Of a DNA stretch of 60,000 bases, positions 1 to 12,030 are shown piece after piece. The position numbers were made by a program, and so were the translations under genes. The notes under the pieces were generated by a model. The model searched no databases, was not told where the DNA came from, and saw only the letters and a program-made list of their open reading frames with translations. The DNA is from Tubiluchus corallicola (Eukaryota > Priapulida > Priapulimorpha > Priapulimorphida > Tubiluchidae). The DNA is taken from assembly GCA_030141605.1 (NCBI GenBank), contig JAQGDQ010000218.1, positions 126,001 to 186,000 on the forward strand, written 5' to 3'. Within the stretch, counting starts at the first letter, position 1, and each line of letters begins with the position of its first letter.

Positions 1-1889
1 TCAAATGAATAAACCCAGGTGTAGCTGCAGTATAGGCCACCCAACGTCCAATTAAAAAATATGTCTAGCGTCAGAATTTTGGTTATTTCGAACACACACA
101 TAGTCATCTCACTTTTTTACACATTACACAACCAAGTCCTTATGTTTTTTGTTCTGCGGATTACATCTTCCTGCATAACCCTTTGAAATTATCAATCAAT
201 TTCCTTTTACCTGCTTCATCCGTCTAAGGAACATGAACATAAGTCAAATCATGGCAAATGAATGGAAGACTGGTCAGAAAGAGGAAGTACAATTTTACTA
301 TAGGCAATCAATTTTCTGGTAGTTTTGTTATTAAATGCAGTCATAGAGGATAGAATTATAATATTACACACAAGGACGTGTATTTAGTCATAATTTTACT
401 CATAGTTTGGTTACTAATCGTGCTGCACCACAGAGAAACTAGATTGCCGTTTGCAGGACTCCCGTATCTGCCAATTCTGTATAGACCAATGAGTTTCAGG
501 CTTTCATAAAAATAACAAAGTAGTGTAGAGTGTCCGACTTAACCCATTTTAACAATATATAGTAAATTCGCAAGGTTCAGTGAGTCTAATAACTGAATAT
601 CAACAACCAGATTCCAACGACTTCTTCCATTAAATCTAATTACCCCTAAAGTCAACATTATTTAATTCCGTCTGTATTTATCCGATTTACACAGTTAATT
701 GAATCCAAGAATGTTTCCAATATTTCATTAAATTTTCTGCGGTGTGTTTTTGTTCATTTTCCGAGCGAATTAAATGAGTGAGGCGTGCAATTAGAATTGC
801 TGAGTTGTTCTGGTAAGTTTTACTTCGATAAGTTATATAGCCAGATAAAGAATGGAAAAATAATAGCATTCATAACGCGCACTTTTGTGCACTGATTGCT
901 CTATCATCCTATGATTCCTATCGTTATAAACCTCGCATATGAAACATTCGTTTTGCTATTTCGTTTAAGACGTTAATTTCACTACCCTATTTAATATTAA
1001 AATAATGGCTATTCTTTTTCCGCTGTTTTTGGAATTGGCTGTTAATCCCTTTTAGTGTAGCGTACGAATAGCCTACAAGTTACAACTAAAACCTTAAAGT
1101 TTCCAGCCTTGCTATTTAGCTTTAGTTTGTATTTAATCGAACTGTTGCACAGCGGCTGGGTATTGTGATTTAAATGTAACTGATCGAATAAAGTTTAATG
1201 ATATGCGCTTAATATAATAAAATGTGTACAAACAAAATAGAAATTATAAGATTTTGTCTTTTTTACACACCTAAATTAATAATCTTTGTTTTTTTCTTTC
1301 TCACGTTTAGGAATTGAGATTTCATTTTTACTGAGTACAATTATTTCAAAATATTCCATATAGACTTTAGTTAACAACTGGTGCTTTTAACCTACGGGTT
1401 TTACTGAAATTCCGGTGTGGGGGGGGGGAGGTATAAAATATATACTGCATTATTATCATGTATATCTTAGTGTATGGCATTAACTGTACTTTTTGCCATT
1501 TTATGGACTTAGTGACGTTTTAGAACCCATCGTCTGATTTAGTCTCAAAAAATACTACCTAACGCAACGGTGCTTTTGTTAATTAATGAGCAGCAGTAAG
1601 CCATAATTATTTTGTCATTATTATATTAATTATATAAACATGCAAATAAATCATTAATTTTGTTAGTGAAACTGTTACCATGGTTACTGTCCAAAGTTTT
1701 ACGAAAAAATTTTCTCTAATATCATACAGGACATGCAGACCTATTTAAAGATCGCGAAGAATAATTATGATATCTGGCATATTTATATATATCATGAAAC
1801 CTTTTGTTATTGGTTAAAATTATAATAAATATTGCATTTAAGCATTGGTCGTGTGATTTGTTGAACTCACGATTGTGGATTAGAAATGA
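1..1889. other. Gene-free AT-rich stretch
   Basis: I see no convincing exon, RNA gene or mobile element here. The reading frames are short, with no recognisable domain or splice-bounded coding pattern. The only local feature is a run of about 12 G residues at 1418-1429. Confidence 0.5.
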
Positions 1890-2640
1890 CATCAACGCCA
1901 CAATCTTCAATATAAGATGGCAAATCGAAAATCCGATTTTGTCAATCGCCATAGAATTCGCTCCAGTATATTCCTATAGAGTTTCATGACAATCCATTGC
2001 GAATTGGTGATGCCTTGTTTTCGAAAATTTAATTCACTTTAGTTTATTTCTAAAATGCCATATAATTATGTTAATTGTTACATACATTACAATGTATACT
2101 ATTACTGCAGTGAGCGAACCGCTTACAAACGTAGGCTATTACTGCAACAAAAAACAATTAAACTTTAACAAAAATTCAGATATCGGCCAAAATACATCAA
2201 CAAAGAATTCAAGATGACAGATCAAAAATTTGATTCAGTCGGTCGGTTCTGAATTTGCTCTACTATACTTCTCTGAAGTTTCTCGGCGATCCATTTCGAA
2301 TTAGCAGAGCATTTGGCTTTTTTCTAAAATAATGTTATTGCCGCCATTTTGAATTCAAAATAACGAATCAAAAATCTAACTCGTCAATCAATGCGGAATT
2401 CACTGTAGTATATTTATTTAAAGTTTTATGACAATCAGTTGTGAAATGGCGGAACCTTAGGCATTTTTCCGAAATAATTTTACGCCACCATCTTGAGTTC
2501 AGATTGGCAGTTCGAAAATCCGACTCATTCAGTCGATGTGGAATTCTTTCGAGTATGTTCGTTTGAAGTTTCGGACCGATCCGTTACACATCTGATTCAC
2601 GGAGCCTTAGGCTTTTTTCAAAAAAAAATCATCCCCACAA
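1890..2640. repeat. Diverged tandem array, unit about 145 bp
   Basis: About four degenerate units run from roughly 1890-2035, 2205-2335, 2336-2478 and 2479-2640, with unrelated-looking sequence between the first and second. Each unit has the same order of landmarks: a gccaccatctt-like start, an aatcgaaaatccgac-like segment, gaattc followed by a pyrimidine-rich stretch, a gaagttt..gacgatcc segment, and a ccttaggcttttttc-like end. No unit has a conserved open frame, so this is a decayed satellite or minisatellite and not a repeat protein. Confidence 0.65.
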
Positions 2641-3869
2641 GAACAAGAGCAATACCCACATGAGTAGCAGCTTGGGTTGGGCCTCGAACAAAAATTGACA
2701 AAGTGAATCAGCCAGTTCTGTATAATAAAACGCTATTTAACACCTTGTTGTTGACTATAAAATCTGTATGTTATAATTATTGTTTGCCTGACCAGGCAAG
2801 CGGGGGGTGCAATAATATGGCGCCAGTTTCATGTTTGCAAATCAAATACACATTCAGTCTGAGATAAGGGTTCAAATGTAACAAGCATCTATTTTTAATA
2901 ATAACATTAAGTACGTGCTATGTTTGTTTTAATTTTTGTATTACATCCATTTACATAAGTTAATTTGTTAACTTTGCTCTATAAATATTGCTGTAATCCT
3001 GTATTGCTCAAGTAATTAACTTAATCAGGCTTGATACGTTGAAGAGCTTAATTTCATTTTTAACTGGCTTAGATTTTTAATCTCATATATCTTTTAATTT
3101 AAATATTGTGTTGTGTTTAAGTAATTGCTGGTCTAGACTAGTGGTGAATTTTATTTTGTGCTTTGCATTGCAATAGTGCGGATACATATAAGTTACGTGA
3201 GTAGCAAAGTTCTACACATGTGCCAAAGTAATTATTATAAGTTTAATGAGACTTCATATACCACAGCTTGAACGGGATTTCTAGCGCGATTTCTATCACT
3301 AAGCCCAGGTGTAAAAAATCTCTACATCCATTAAAACACTTACATTAAAATATAGAATATAGAAATATACATCAAAATTTCTGATTGAGTTTTCATCTTA
3401 CTAAACTCAAGGAAAATCATTAACGACTCAAAGCCGAGATCTAACAAAACCTTTTACATAAGTAATCGTAAAATAATGTAACAGTATCCAGACACGAGTC
3501 AGCAGTGCGTGATTTAGACATAATCTAATTAAGTTGTAACCTCCCGTAACTTGTTCGGGTTGTTGGTAGTTGAGTGGTGGTTACTGTAATTTGACCTTGA
3601 CTTCAGTTCTGCAATTCGCTTCATTTTTCCCTTTTCTTCTTTTACCTTTTCCTCCATTCCTCTTTTTCTCGTTTTCTCTTTTTGTTTTTTCTTCGTCCTA
3701 GCTAGTTTCGAATTGAAGGCATTTGTCTCTAGTGGGGGCAATGATCAACGATAATCGACGTTACTTATACTATTCAGTTTGTCTAATTGAGACTTTTGAT
3801 TTGGTGGCCACTATTCTTCAAGACAGAAAAAAAATCCATGCCGCCACCATCCTATACGCAAAAAGTTGG
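2641..3869. other. Intergenic, no gene seen
   Basis: No supported coding exon or RNA gene. A Lys/Glu-rich frame on the minus strand (3529-3741) is produced by a pyrimidine-rich plus-strand run and is not considered a gene. Confidence 0.45.
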
Positions 3870-4330
3870 GCCTATCTAATCACATGGGAAAAATTGTGAC
3901 TCTAACTCATAAATTGTAGGAGGATATAGAGCCCAACGAAAACTGATATATGTCTATTGACCTTGACCTTTTCAAGAAATTGTATGTTATAATTATTCTT
4001 GACATAATTGACATAACCCCGTTTTCTGGCTTATCTCCTATCTCGAGCCTTTTTAAGAATCCCAGCTATTAAAAGTTCAGGAGCATATGAAACTTGTGAA
4101 AAAAATTAAAAAATCTGAAAAACGTAGGAGGAGACGTTAACTAGCCTCCGATTGCCTTAATTTTCACACTTTGCCTCCTATCTTGGGCCCTTAAGGAGTC
4201 TCGGCTTTTTAAAGCCATAGGTGCACATATGTACCCTACAGTACCTAAATACTTGGGAAAATTTCCAAAAAAAACTTAAGCTCTAGGAGAAGATGCAAAT
4301 TAACCGAAAACAGTATGATGTCCTCTACCC
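3870..4330. repeat. Diverged tandem repeat, unit about 140-150 bp, also found near 17.3 kb
   Basis: Two to three degenerate units share landmarks in the same order: tctcctatctcgagcc or a variant, a stretch near tttttaa..gccatagg, tgggaaaa, and ctaggagaagatg followed by aaccgaaaa. A related copy lies at about 17310-17500, with the landmarks ttttcacatttt, atctcgaaact, gtcctagtagaaattgag and aatcgaaaaacta. No coding content is evident. Confidence 0.5.
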
Positions 4331-5206
4331 CCGCCCTTGACTAGAGATCACAGATTACAGCTCTGGTTGGAAGGCTAAGGAGTTATTAAGCGAAATGTGT
4401 TTGAGGAGAACAAATAACAAAAATTGTACGAGAATAAAAAAGATTTAGCTATTGTAAAATCGTAACTAGATAACAGTCCGTAATTAAAACAATATCCAAA
4501 TAAGCAATCATGAAAGAAGTAAAAATCGTAGGCGGAGAATGAGGAATCTCGACTAAAACACAATAGCTGCTTAACAACAGCAGCTGACGTGGCCTAAAAA
4601 TACTTTTACGAAAAATTATTTTTTATGTGGACAAAAGTTTTCGACGTACATTCAAGATGCCGTATACCATGGGGGTTTGATAGCAGTTGTAAAGCAAAAT
4701 AGCAGTCAACCTTTAACTTACGAAATGTTTGAAATCCATAATTAAGTTTTTGCAACCCTCTCATACAGTTACTGCATTCTTATTTATTTTTGTTCTTGCT
4801 TATTCGTTAGCCTTGCAGGCTAGAATCATGAAACTCACAGGATAGACACATGAGATAAGTGCGCAGAGAATGACAAAGTAATGTAACCCCTGTCAAAGTC
4901 AAAAGTACTAGGACGAAAATTGTTTGATACAACATATAAACAGTTCGTCTTAGCTGCATTAAAGATCATATTATTAATGATTCATAATTTTCACAACAGT
5001 TTTATAGCCATTGCATAGCCGGTATTGAAGGAACTGTTAAGCACAAATCGTCTGTGTACAATAACAGATGATTAATATTGGTATCACCCAAGCATGTAGT
5101 ATTAGTATATTAAAGCTCAGTTAATAAATCATCGAACATTTTGATTCGAGAATAGAGAATAAAAACGAATAGTTACCTGTCTCACCCTATTGAAAACAGT
5201 AAAAGA

Positions 5207-5614
5207 TTAATCGGACCATGAATTACACCCCCTACCGTACACTATTGAGTTGCGCGGCATACCATAATTTTGGCAATAAGTAAGGGAAGCTACATGGTAG
5301 TAATTTTTCGAAAAGAATTCTATGATTTTTCGGTTCGAGTTATTTGCTAGGGTCAACAAAGCACACGAATACGGGCGATTCTGCTTCTTGTTTTTCTGCA
5401 AAATTTCTTTAAAAACAATATATATGCACATTTCTGTTTGTTTAATGATGCTATTATATAAGTACCACGGTTCAGTGTCAATAACTAATTTGCGAAAATG
5501 CTGATTTGGGAAACCTTGAAATTTGAAAATGGTGCATTCAAGACCACGCAACATGACTTCCAGCTTATTTTCGTCTTTCCACCAGTCAATTAATGAAAGG
5601 GGATTGGAAAGCAA
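5207..5614 (-). CDS. Unassigned open frame, doubtful gene
   Basis: A 135-codon open frame on the minus strand, among the longest in the gene-poor left part of the window. It starts at a TTG codon directly preceded by an in-frame stop; the first internal ATG lies about 20 codons in. The residue mix is balanced, not low-complexity, but I recognise no domain and see no clear splice-bounded neighbours. It could be a chance frame, a fragment of a decayed mobile element, or an internal exon. Confidence 0.15.
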   Translation of the reverse strand: MLSNPLSLIDWWKDENKLEVMLRGLECTIFKFQGFPNQHFRKLVIDTEPWYLYNSIIKQTEMCIYIVFKEILQKNKKQNRPYSCALLTLANNSNRKIIEFFSKNYYHVASLTYCQNYGMPRNSIVYGRGCNSWSD

Positions 5615-5944
5615 TCACCCTAAAAGTGACACTCTTTATCCTAGTTTGCAGCTGCGGGGTGCTCAATGTTCTAGCTTAATCGCATTGCGAAGCCTCGTCC
5701 ATAATTTTCCTATAAATCGAGATAAATTAGCCATTGATTTATGGTTATAATTATAAAGTTAATTGCCTGCAATTAAAGTAATTACAGCCAACTTAATTTG
5801 TTTAATGGATAGGGAAAAGGAAGGCTTGCCTATCTTGCTGCGTATATAGGAAGGGGGTAAAGGGCGCGTTTTACAAGAGCATTTAAGATAGGGTATGGTC
5901 CGTATGGATGAAAGAGTGGTTTAACAGCGTTTGCAGCGAAACGT

Positions 5945-6310
5945 TGACGCACATATTATGAAATAGTCGCGTGTGCAGTAAAAGTTGACACATGTAGATG
6001 CAAACCACTACATTTTTGGACGGAGTAAATATGCACTGTGGATGCAGAAAGTAAAGTAAATTTTTGCGAGTGTAAGGAAAGTACGCATATTATTGTTTTG
6101 ATGACTCAAACAAGATGCATAGTTGCGTAGTTTTGTCGTTGTTTTGATATTCGGCGCAGAGAAACAGAAGTGCACACATTGTTGTTTTAGTATAGGTGCA
6201 GTTGAACCGAAGTGCACGTATTGTTTGGATATGAGTGCAGTAAGTGTTAACTATTTGTTGCTTTGATGCAGGGAAGGGCCAAGTGCTAATTCTAGTGATG
6301 TGAGTGGACG
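5945..6310. repeat. Decayed short tandem array (period about 40 bp)
   Basis: A recurring pattern of gtgcag, then gaa or tgaa, then aagtgcac, then attgttgttttg can be followed at about 6153, 6196, 6235 and 6268, with looser copies back to about 5945. The units are too diverged to give an exact period. No coding content. Confidence 0.4.
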
Positions 6311-7011
6311 AAAGGTTTGATGTTGCATGGATAGAAAACGATGCACTGGCCGTGCAAGTTACAAAGGGAGTGAATTAGCACAATTTTTATAAGCCCAAAA
6401 AGCTGCTGCAAAGTAGATATTCAGTTGTTTGGGCATATACTGTTGTGAAACTGCACATCAAGACTGTTGCAACTGCCTGGCTAATGTAATCCTTGTATAA
6501 TTCACTAACATTGACATTCTAGTATCAATCCCACTAAGTGGTCAATGAATTGTTTCGAAATTGGACAGCCGGTTAAAGTGGGTCGTCACAGCATGGCTTC
6601 ATGGTACATACTCATTCCCGGAATGAGCATGCTTCACAAATTTTCAATCCCAGAAATGAATCTCGATATAGGACAAAATATAGTTTTCCCGTGGAGAAAA
6701 CACTTTCAATCCAAGTCATGAATTAGTTACTACTATTGGTAATAACCATCTTGTTTCTTAAATAATTGAAAGCTTTTAAGCAGTCCGAGATCGTCTTGTC
6801 CATTAACAGGGTTATTAGCTGGTTTAACCATGCTTAGAGTCATATTGCATAGGGAATATTTTGATCATACAAATGCAAAATAAGACTTTTCGGGTGCATT
6901 AGGCTGATAACTCTAAAACGATTAAATAACTTATAAGGTGTTTACTTGCAGTTAAGAAGCTCACTAACCGGTTCAGAAATTCAAATTGTTAGTTGATTCC
7001 ACACTAATGGC

Positions 7012-7284
7012 ATGAGTAAATTACCATTTATAATTTATCATTTAAATATTTATAATGGTTATATAAATGATGTTCGTCCATTATCTAGTCTTCTGCCAAA
7101 TCTAGTTGGCTTGATTTCAGAGCTTTATTACGGATATAATCCAAAGTGCTTAGACAGATTTGCGGCCATACAAGCATGCACAAAATTATACATGAGCAGG
7201 CTGACAGATGATGGGATTATTTTGGGAAGAAATGATAATATTTCATACATGCTATTGGCAAGGAACCAAGAGGAATGCCTATAG
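7012..7284 (+). CDS. Unassigned 90-codon open frame, doubtful
   Basis: An ATG-initiated frame of 90 codons with a non-repetitive amino acid mix. I recognise no family and see no clear promoter, polyadenylation signal or partner exon. It is listed only because it is among the longest non-repeat frames in the left part of the window; a chance frame is the default explanation. Confidence 0.12.
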   Translation: MSKLPFIIYHLNIYNGYINDVRPLSSLLPNLVGLISELYYGYNPKCLDRFAAIQACTKLYMSRLTDDGIILGRNDNISYMLLARNQEECL

Positions 7285-8439
7285 TTAATACAGTGAAGAA
7301 CGGAACAATGCGAACAATGCAGTAACCTTCAACTTGAGCAATTCAAACTAAATGGCAAATTCCAAAAAATACTATCGCCAGACAAAGAAATACGAGGCCC
7401 CGAAAGGCCATAAATCGTGGCCACGAATAAGAAGATCGCACGGGTTGTCAGTTTTATGAAATGTTAAAAGAAAACTGCACCCAATCTTAAACTGTAGTTC
7501 AAAGCAATTTACTCTTTAAAATATTGAAAGGAAAAAACAATTTTTTTCAAAAATTACTAGGTAAAAGAATTATTATCACAGAAATGCACCGCTAATTCTT
7601 CGCTGTTACATGCATTTCGCCAATTTTCAGTTAGACGTTCGGAAACGCGTTTCACAAAATACGGGTGCTGTTCGTGGTATCTTCGACAGCGTAAAACGCA
7701 GTGATAAATTTGAAATTTGAATTTTTCTTTAAAACTAGCTGAGTTTTAGTGCAACACAAAGAATCTCTTCCAGTAGTGCTGTTCTTCAATTTTTGCTTTT
7801 GCAAACACGCTCACGTAATATTTTTGCTGTTGAAAATTATGTTCTTTTTTGATGTCATCAATAGTTGGGCCGTTAATTAAGATTTTACTCTATTATTTAA
7901 TTATAAGAAACGCTTTTGCATTATTATTGGTATTAAAATGTATATTTTTACCGTACTTAAAAATGGGATAACATATGAAAAATCATCCCGTCTTAAATAC
8001 GTCAAGAAATGTAAGTAATCACAATGCTTCTTAGCGGTAATGTAGTCTGACGTTCTGCCTTACATCTACATCTAATTTTAGGTCATGAAGCTTCAAAATT
8101 CGATATGCATACCTGTTGGAACCTAAGGCCTCTGATTACGTATAATTGTTCATGTCTGTCATGTAGCACCTAAGGCCCAATCTTTACTTTTGCATCCAAT
8201 GCGCGGACCTGAGGCCCCACACACTTGATGCATATATCTGTTGAGTCCCATAGGGACCCCGAATATTTTTAACAGACAAAACGAATGTGGATCGCTGAAT
8301 ACCAAATGCGGTAACGCGACACGATTCTTGTCGTCATCAAAGTTGCACGATTAGGTGTGGTCTCACTCTTCAAGCAAAGTCTCACGCTTTTTATTCTGAT
8401 CGCAAGAATGGTCAGCTGGGAGAACATACCACACTGTGG

Positions 8440-9060
8440 TCCCAATACGTTGCTTTTGGAAAGAAACGCTAAATATTGAGACTAACATAATTATACGACT
8501 AGCATTTATTCAGACAATCACAATAACACACAAGCAGTAAGATGATAATGAATAAATAAGCATTAAAGTATTAGTAAATATCATAAACTTATAAGCAAAA
8601 GCCGCATGATGCCGCATATGTCGCAGAAGTAATCAAACTACCAAAATTGTAGATTACAAACATATCAATGCAAATACTAGCTAACAAAGATCAAATGACA
8701 AATAGATAGGACCAGTGGTGGCTGACGTGCCAAGCGTGACAACGAACCTCAAAAACACATTAAACACAAAACTTGCGACTCAGTTAGTACAACTACAAAT
8801 TCAATAAACAATCAACGAGCAAGAGTCATACGATACTAGCAAGACCGACAACAAACTAGCAGTAAAGCCTGAAATCTAGACTTGCAAATTACGGCTATAA
8901 ACTACACGACTCACTAATTAAAATCATATAGAAGCAATTACTAGACTACTGGCAGAGATACGCGAAAATGATGACGCTAACGATAATCACTCTAAAGGCC
9001 CCTGACCCGCCACGATACAAGAATGCTTTTAACATAGTTTGTCTAAAATAGCAGGTATCA
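8440..9060. repeat. Dispersed repeat, copy 1 (related copy at 40680-41250)
   Basis: This stretch and 40680-41250 share a series of collinear blocks on the same strand: taaatattgag followed by a gactag..tttat block, agcatta..ttagtaaat, gatca-like then ggctgacgt, gcgact followed by cgcaag or acaact, cacacaac or cacgac followed by taattaaa, and a final aagcat or atgctttt block. Divergence is high, with many small indels. Neither copy has a coding frame, so this looks like an old non-autonomous interspersed element. Confidence 0.55.
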
Positions 9061-9672
9061 AAAAGATGACAAGAGAGAGATATAATAATTCTCACATGGT
9101 TTTAGAACATGGATCATTGTTTGCCTATTATTTGTTTACCGAACTCTGTTCTCCTTGAAGTCTCAAATCCCATTTCCCATTCTGTGAGACCTAGTCCAAC
9201 TCTAGTCCAGTAGGTGCTTTACTTGGAAGCGTGCAAATACTTTCTCGTTACACCTCCCATGAGTGGTCAACAAACTTTGACTTCTTTCATGAGACGTATG
9301 CTGTTTTAGTTTCTTCAACTATGAAACTATATTTCTTCAACGATAAAGCCCGAATAAATTCTGTTCATTAATTTTAATTTAACAACATAATTATTTTTTA
9401 TTCTAAATTACATCTTAATTTTACATCTTTTTCGGCTCAACCTTCTAACTCGTGACTTCCATATCTACGACTTTCTATTACAATCGGGTGTGAAATGTGG
9501 TTGACCAAGATTGGGTATCACCAAGTTACTCTGTTCTAAACTTAATTTTTGCTGTTAAAACCTATTAGATAATTTGCTATTATTTACTCTGAACATTTAC
9601 TGTTTGTTGAGCGGTATTTCTCTGTTTCAGCAGCTTTATTATGAGTTTCCTGCGCACAGCGTAATATGTCGA

Positions 9673-9718
9673 GGCCACGAATTAGTATATCGTGCGCACA
9701 GATTAATAATTCGTGGCC
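9673..9718. repeat. Short perfect inverted repeat
   Basis: The 12-mer ggccacgaatta (9673-9684) is matched by its exact reverse complement at 9707-9718, giving a 46 bp palindromic unit with a 22 bp loop. Related cgtggccacgaat words occur at about 7420-7432 and 9711-9727, so this may be a remnant of a palindromic repeat family. Confidence 0.5.
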
Positions 9719-10845
9719 ATGAATTAGAAATTTCTCTCATCGTGGCCCTTCAATGGCTCCATAAGCTAAATATTTTTCTTACTATGCACTTTGCTACATG
9801 TTGTTCCTGTTCCATCTAAAACTTTACTCTGATATAATTATTAGCACAACTGCCTGATTATAAAATCCGGGTTTGATTTCTAAAGATAAAAAGAAATTTT
9901 TCTGACTTTCTAATGTATTTTCGCTGATATGCAACTAAGATTAGACAAACAGTGATTTAAATTTCAAATTAATATATTAATAATTGTTATGCACCCAATT
10001 AAATAGTTATTGTTTGTTTTAGTTCTTATTCTATAGTTAACTCAAACATAAATGTATTTGTCTTTAAACTCAAGCACAAAAAACGATATCTGTATATCGA
10101 ATTTCAAGTTTTCTTTCTTCGTCTGTCAGACACATTAAGCACAAATCATTTGCGTTCATTACGAAAATACCTGATATTGCCTACCCTATTCACGTACAGA
10201 CGTACAACGTTGTTTAGAAGATAGTAATTTTAATTTAGAACAAAATCTGAATTGCATCTAATCAGAAACAAAAACAACAACGAGCAGATGAGCTTTACAC
10301 TTCTGTCTCGTGAACCACAAAATTCTACTATTTACTTAGTGAGTGTTTGATACCATGTATATGCCTGCGCAGAAGTTAAATGCATAGCATACTGGATAGG
10401 GCAGCAAGTCTGTCGATTATAGTCCAATCAGTGCAGAGATTTCCTTGCAGCACTTAGTCGACTTCAATAACACTGTGAAAAAATTATTGTTCTCGCACCA
10501 TTCAGGAACCAACCCCTTTTCTTTTTAGTTTCTAAGGAGTGCTTACTGTTCATTGTACATTTTTGAGGCCTCTCTAGACGATCAAATGCAACTAATATGG
10601 CACATTAATGATCCATATGCACTGCAGACTTGATAATTTACGAGTGCTTCTCGTTCTGTTGTCACTGCCAGAGTTATTCGCCGCCATCTTCAAATTGTTC
10701 TGACAGTCATATAAAAAATCGGATATTAGATATAGTTTCCTTGAAATTTCTAGTATTGTTCTTTTTTGGTATTTTTATATTGCCCTACAGCCTCCTAAAA
10801 AAGAAATTGTAGAAGAAAACGAAAATAATAAAAGAAAAAAGAGAA

Positions 10846-10932
10846 CATGATGATGATAATGATGATGATGAGGATTATGATGATATAATGATGATGATGA
10901 TGATGATGATATTGATGGTGATAATGATGAAG
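10846..10932. repeat. GAT/ATG trinucleotide microsatellite
   Basis: An imperfect (GAT)n tract interrupted by ata, agg and tta triplets. The serine/histidine-rich frame read from the opposite strand is a by-product of the repeat. Confidence 0.85.
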
Positions 10933-11868
10933 ACAACGAAGATGGTAAGCAGCGCATAGTAGATTCATGGCACTTTTCCACGCCTTTTCCGGTGCCGTGC
11001 CATTCCACTAACTTGCCTGCTAACCAGCAGAGATCTCTTTCCATATTAAGTTACCAGCAGTATGTGCCACTGAAGTAAAAGTTCATATTATAATTTGTCT
11101 CTATTTCAGTATGCTTTTTTATCTGTGACATGAGAATGGAGGGATAAAGTGGATTGTAATTCATGTGGCCTCCTGGCCAGTATTTCTTGTGAACACCGCA
11201 ACACTTACATTTTATGATTTACTTCTCCAGCGTAATAAAACAGCAAATGACAGAGTACGAGTGAACTTAAAGCCATAAAATTGCTGACGCAAAGACGTTA
11301 ATGTCTCACAAGGTCGCTCAATCAGGGCAATACTTTCTGAAGAAAATGTCAAGAAGTTGGATAGAAATGGACAGTTAATGGAAAAACGTAATCATAAATG
11401 TAGAACACCCAGGCGTCAAAATATAACTATATAATAAGAAATGAAGGAAACCTGGCCCAGTACACAGTAACGTGCATTTGATTTTGGTTTTACCCATCTT
11501 AACCAGCTTGTTTTAATTTTATCGATTCTCGACTAGCAGTCACTTACTTACTTAGCTATCTGATCTATCGGTTGACTGGTCCTGTTACAAGTTCTCTTTC
11601 TTATTTGTGGCCACACATTGAAATTTGAAAGTTTCATTTCAGTAAAACATCGTTTGCATCTCAGTAAACAGAGATTATTATTAATGATTTCTCGCTAACA
11701 ATGTTTTTCCTACCCAGCTTGACAGCTCTAAATTTAACTCTTTCACCAATCCTTAAACTAAGTACTGTGAGAGCTTTATATTAACGTAAAGTAATAACTT
11801 GAAGAAATGAATGTGGACTATGAATTAGTGTGTAATTCATGAAGCCCACAATTGGTAATGATGGTGGC

Positions 11869-11885
11869 GTTGGTGAAGATGATGG

Positions 11886-11929
<44 letters not shown>

Positions 11930-12030
11930 GTAATGATGATGATGATGATGGTGACGATGATGGTGACGACGACGGCGACGACGACGACGATGATGATGAT
12001 GATGAGATGATGATGACGATTATGGTGATG
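11869..12030. repeat. GAT/GAC trinucleotide microsatellite
   Basis: A long imperfect (GAT)n tract with GGT, GAC and GGC interruptions. It opens frames encoding poly-Asp on the plus strand and poly-Ser on the minus strand; both are explained by repeat composition and are not called genes. Confidence 0.9.

Noticed and set aside
10775-11044. Ser/His-rich minus-strand frame
   Set aside because: Driven by the GAT repeat and an A-rich run; no domain or splice partner.
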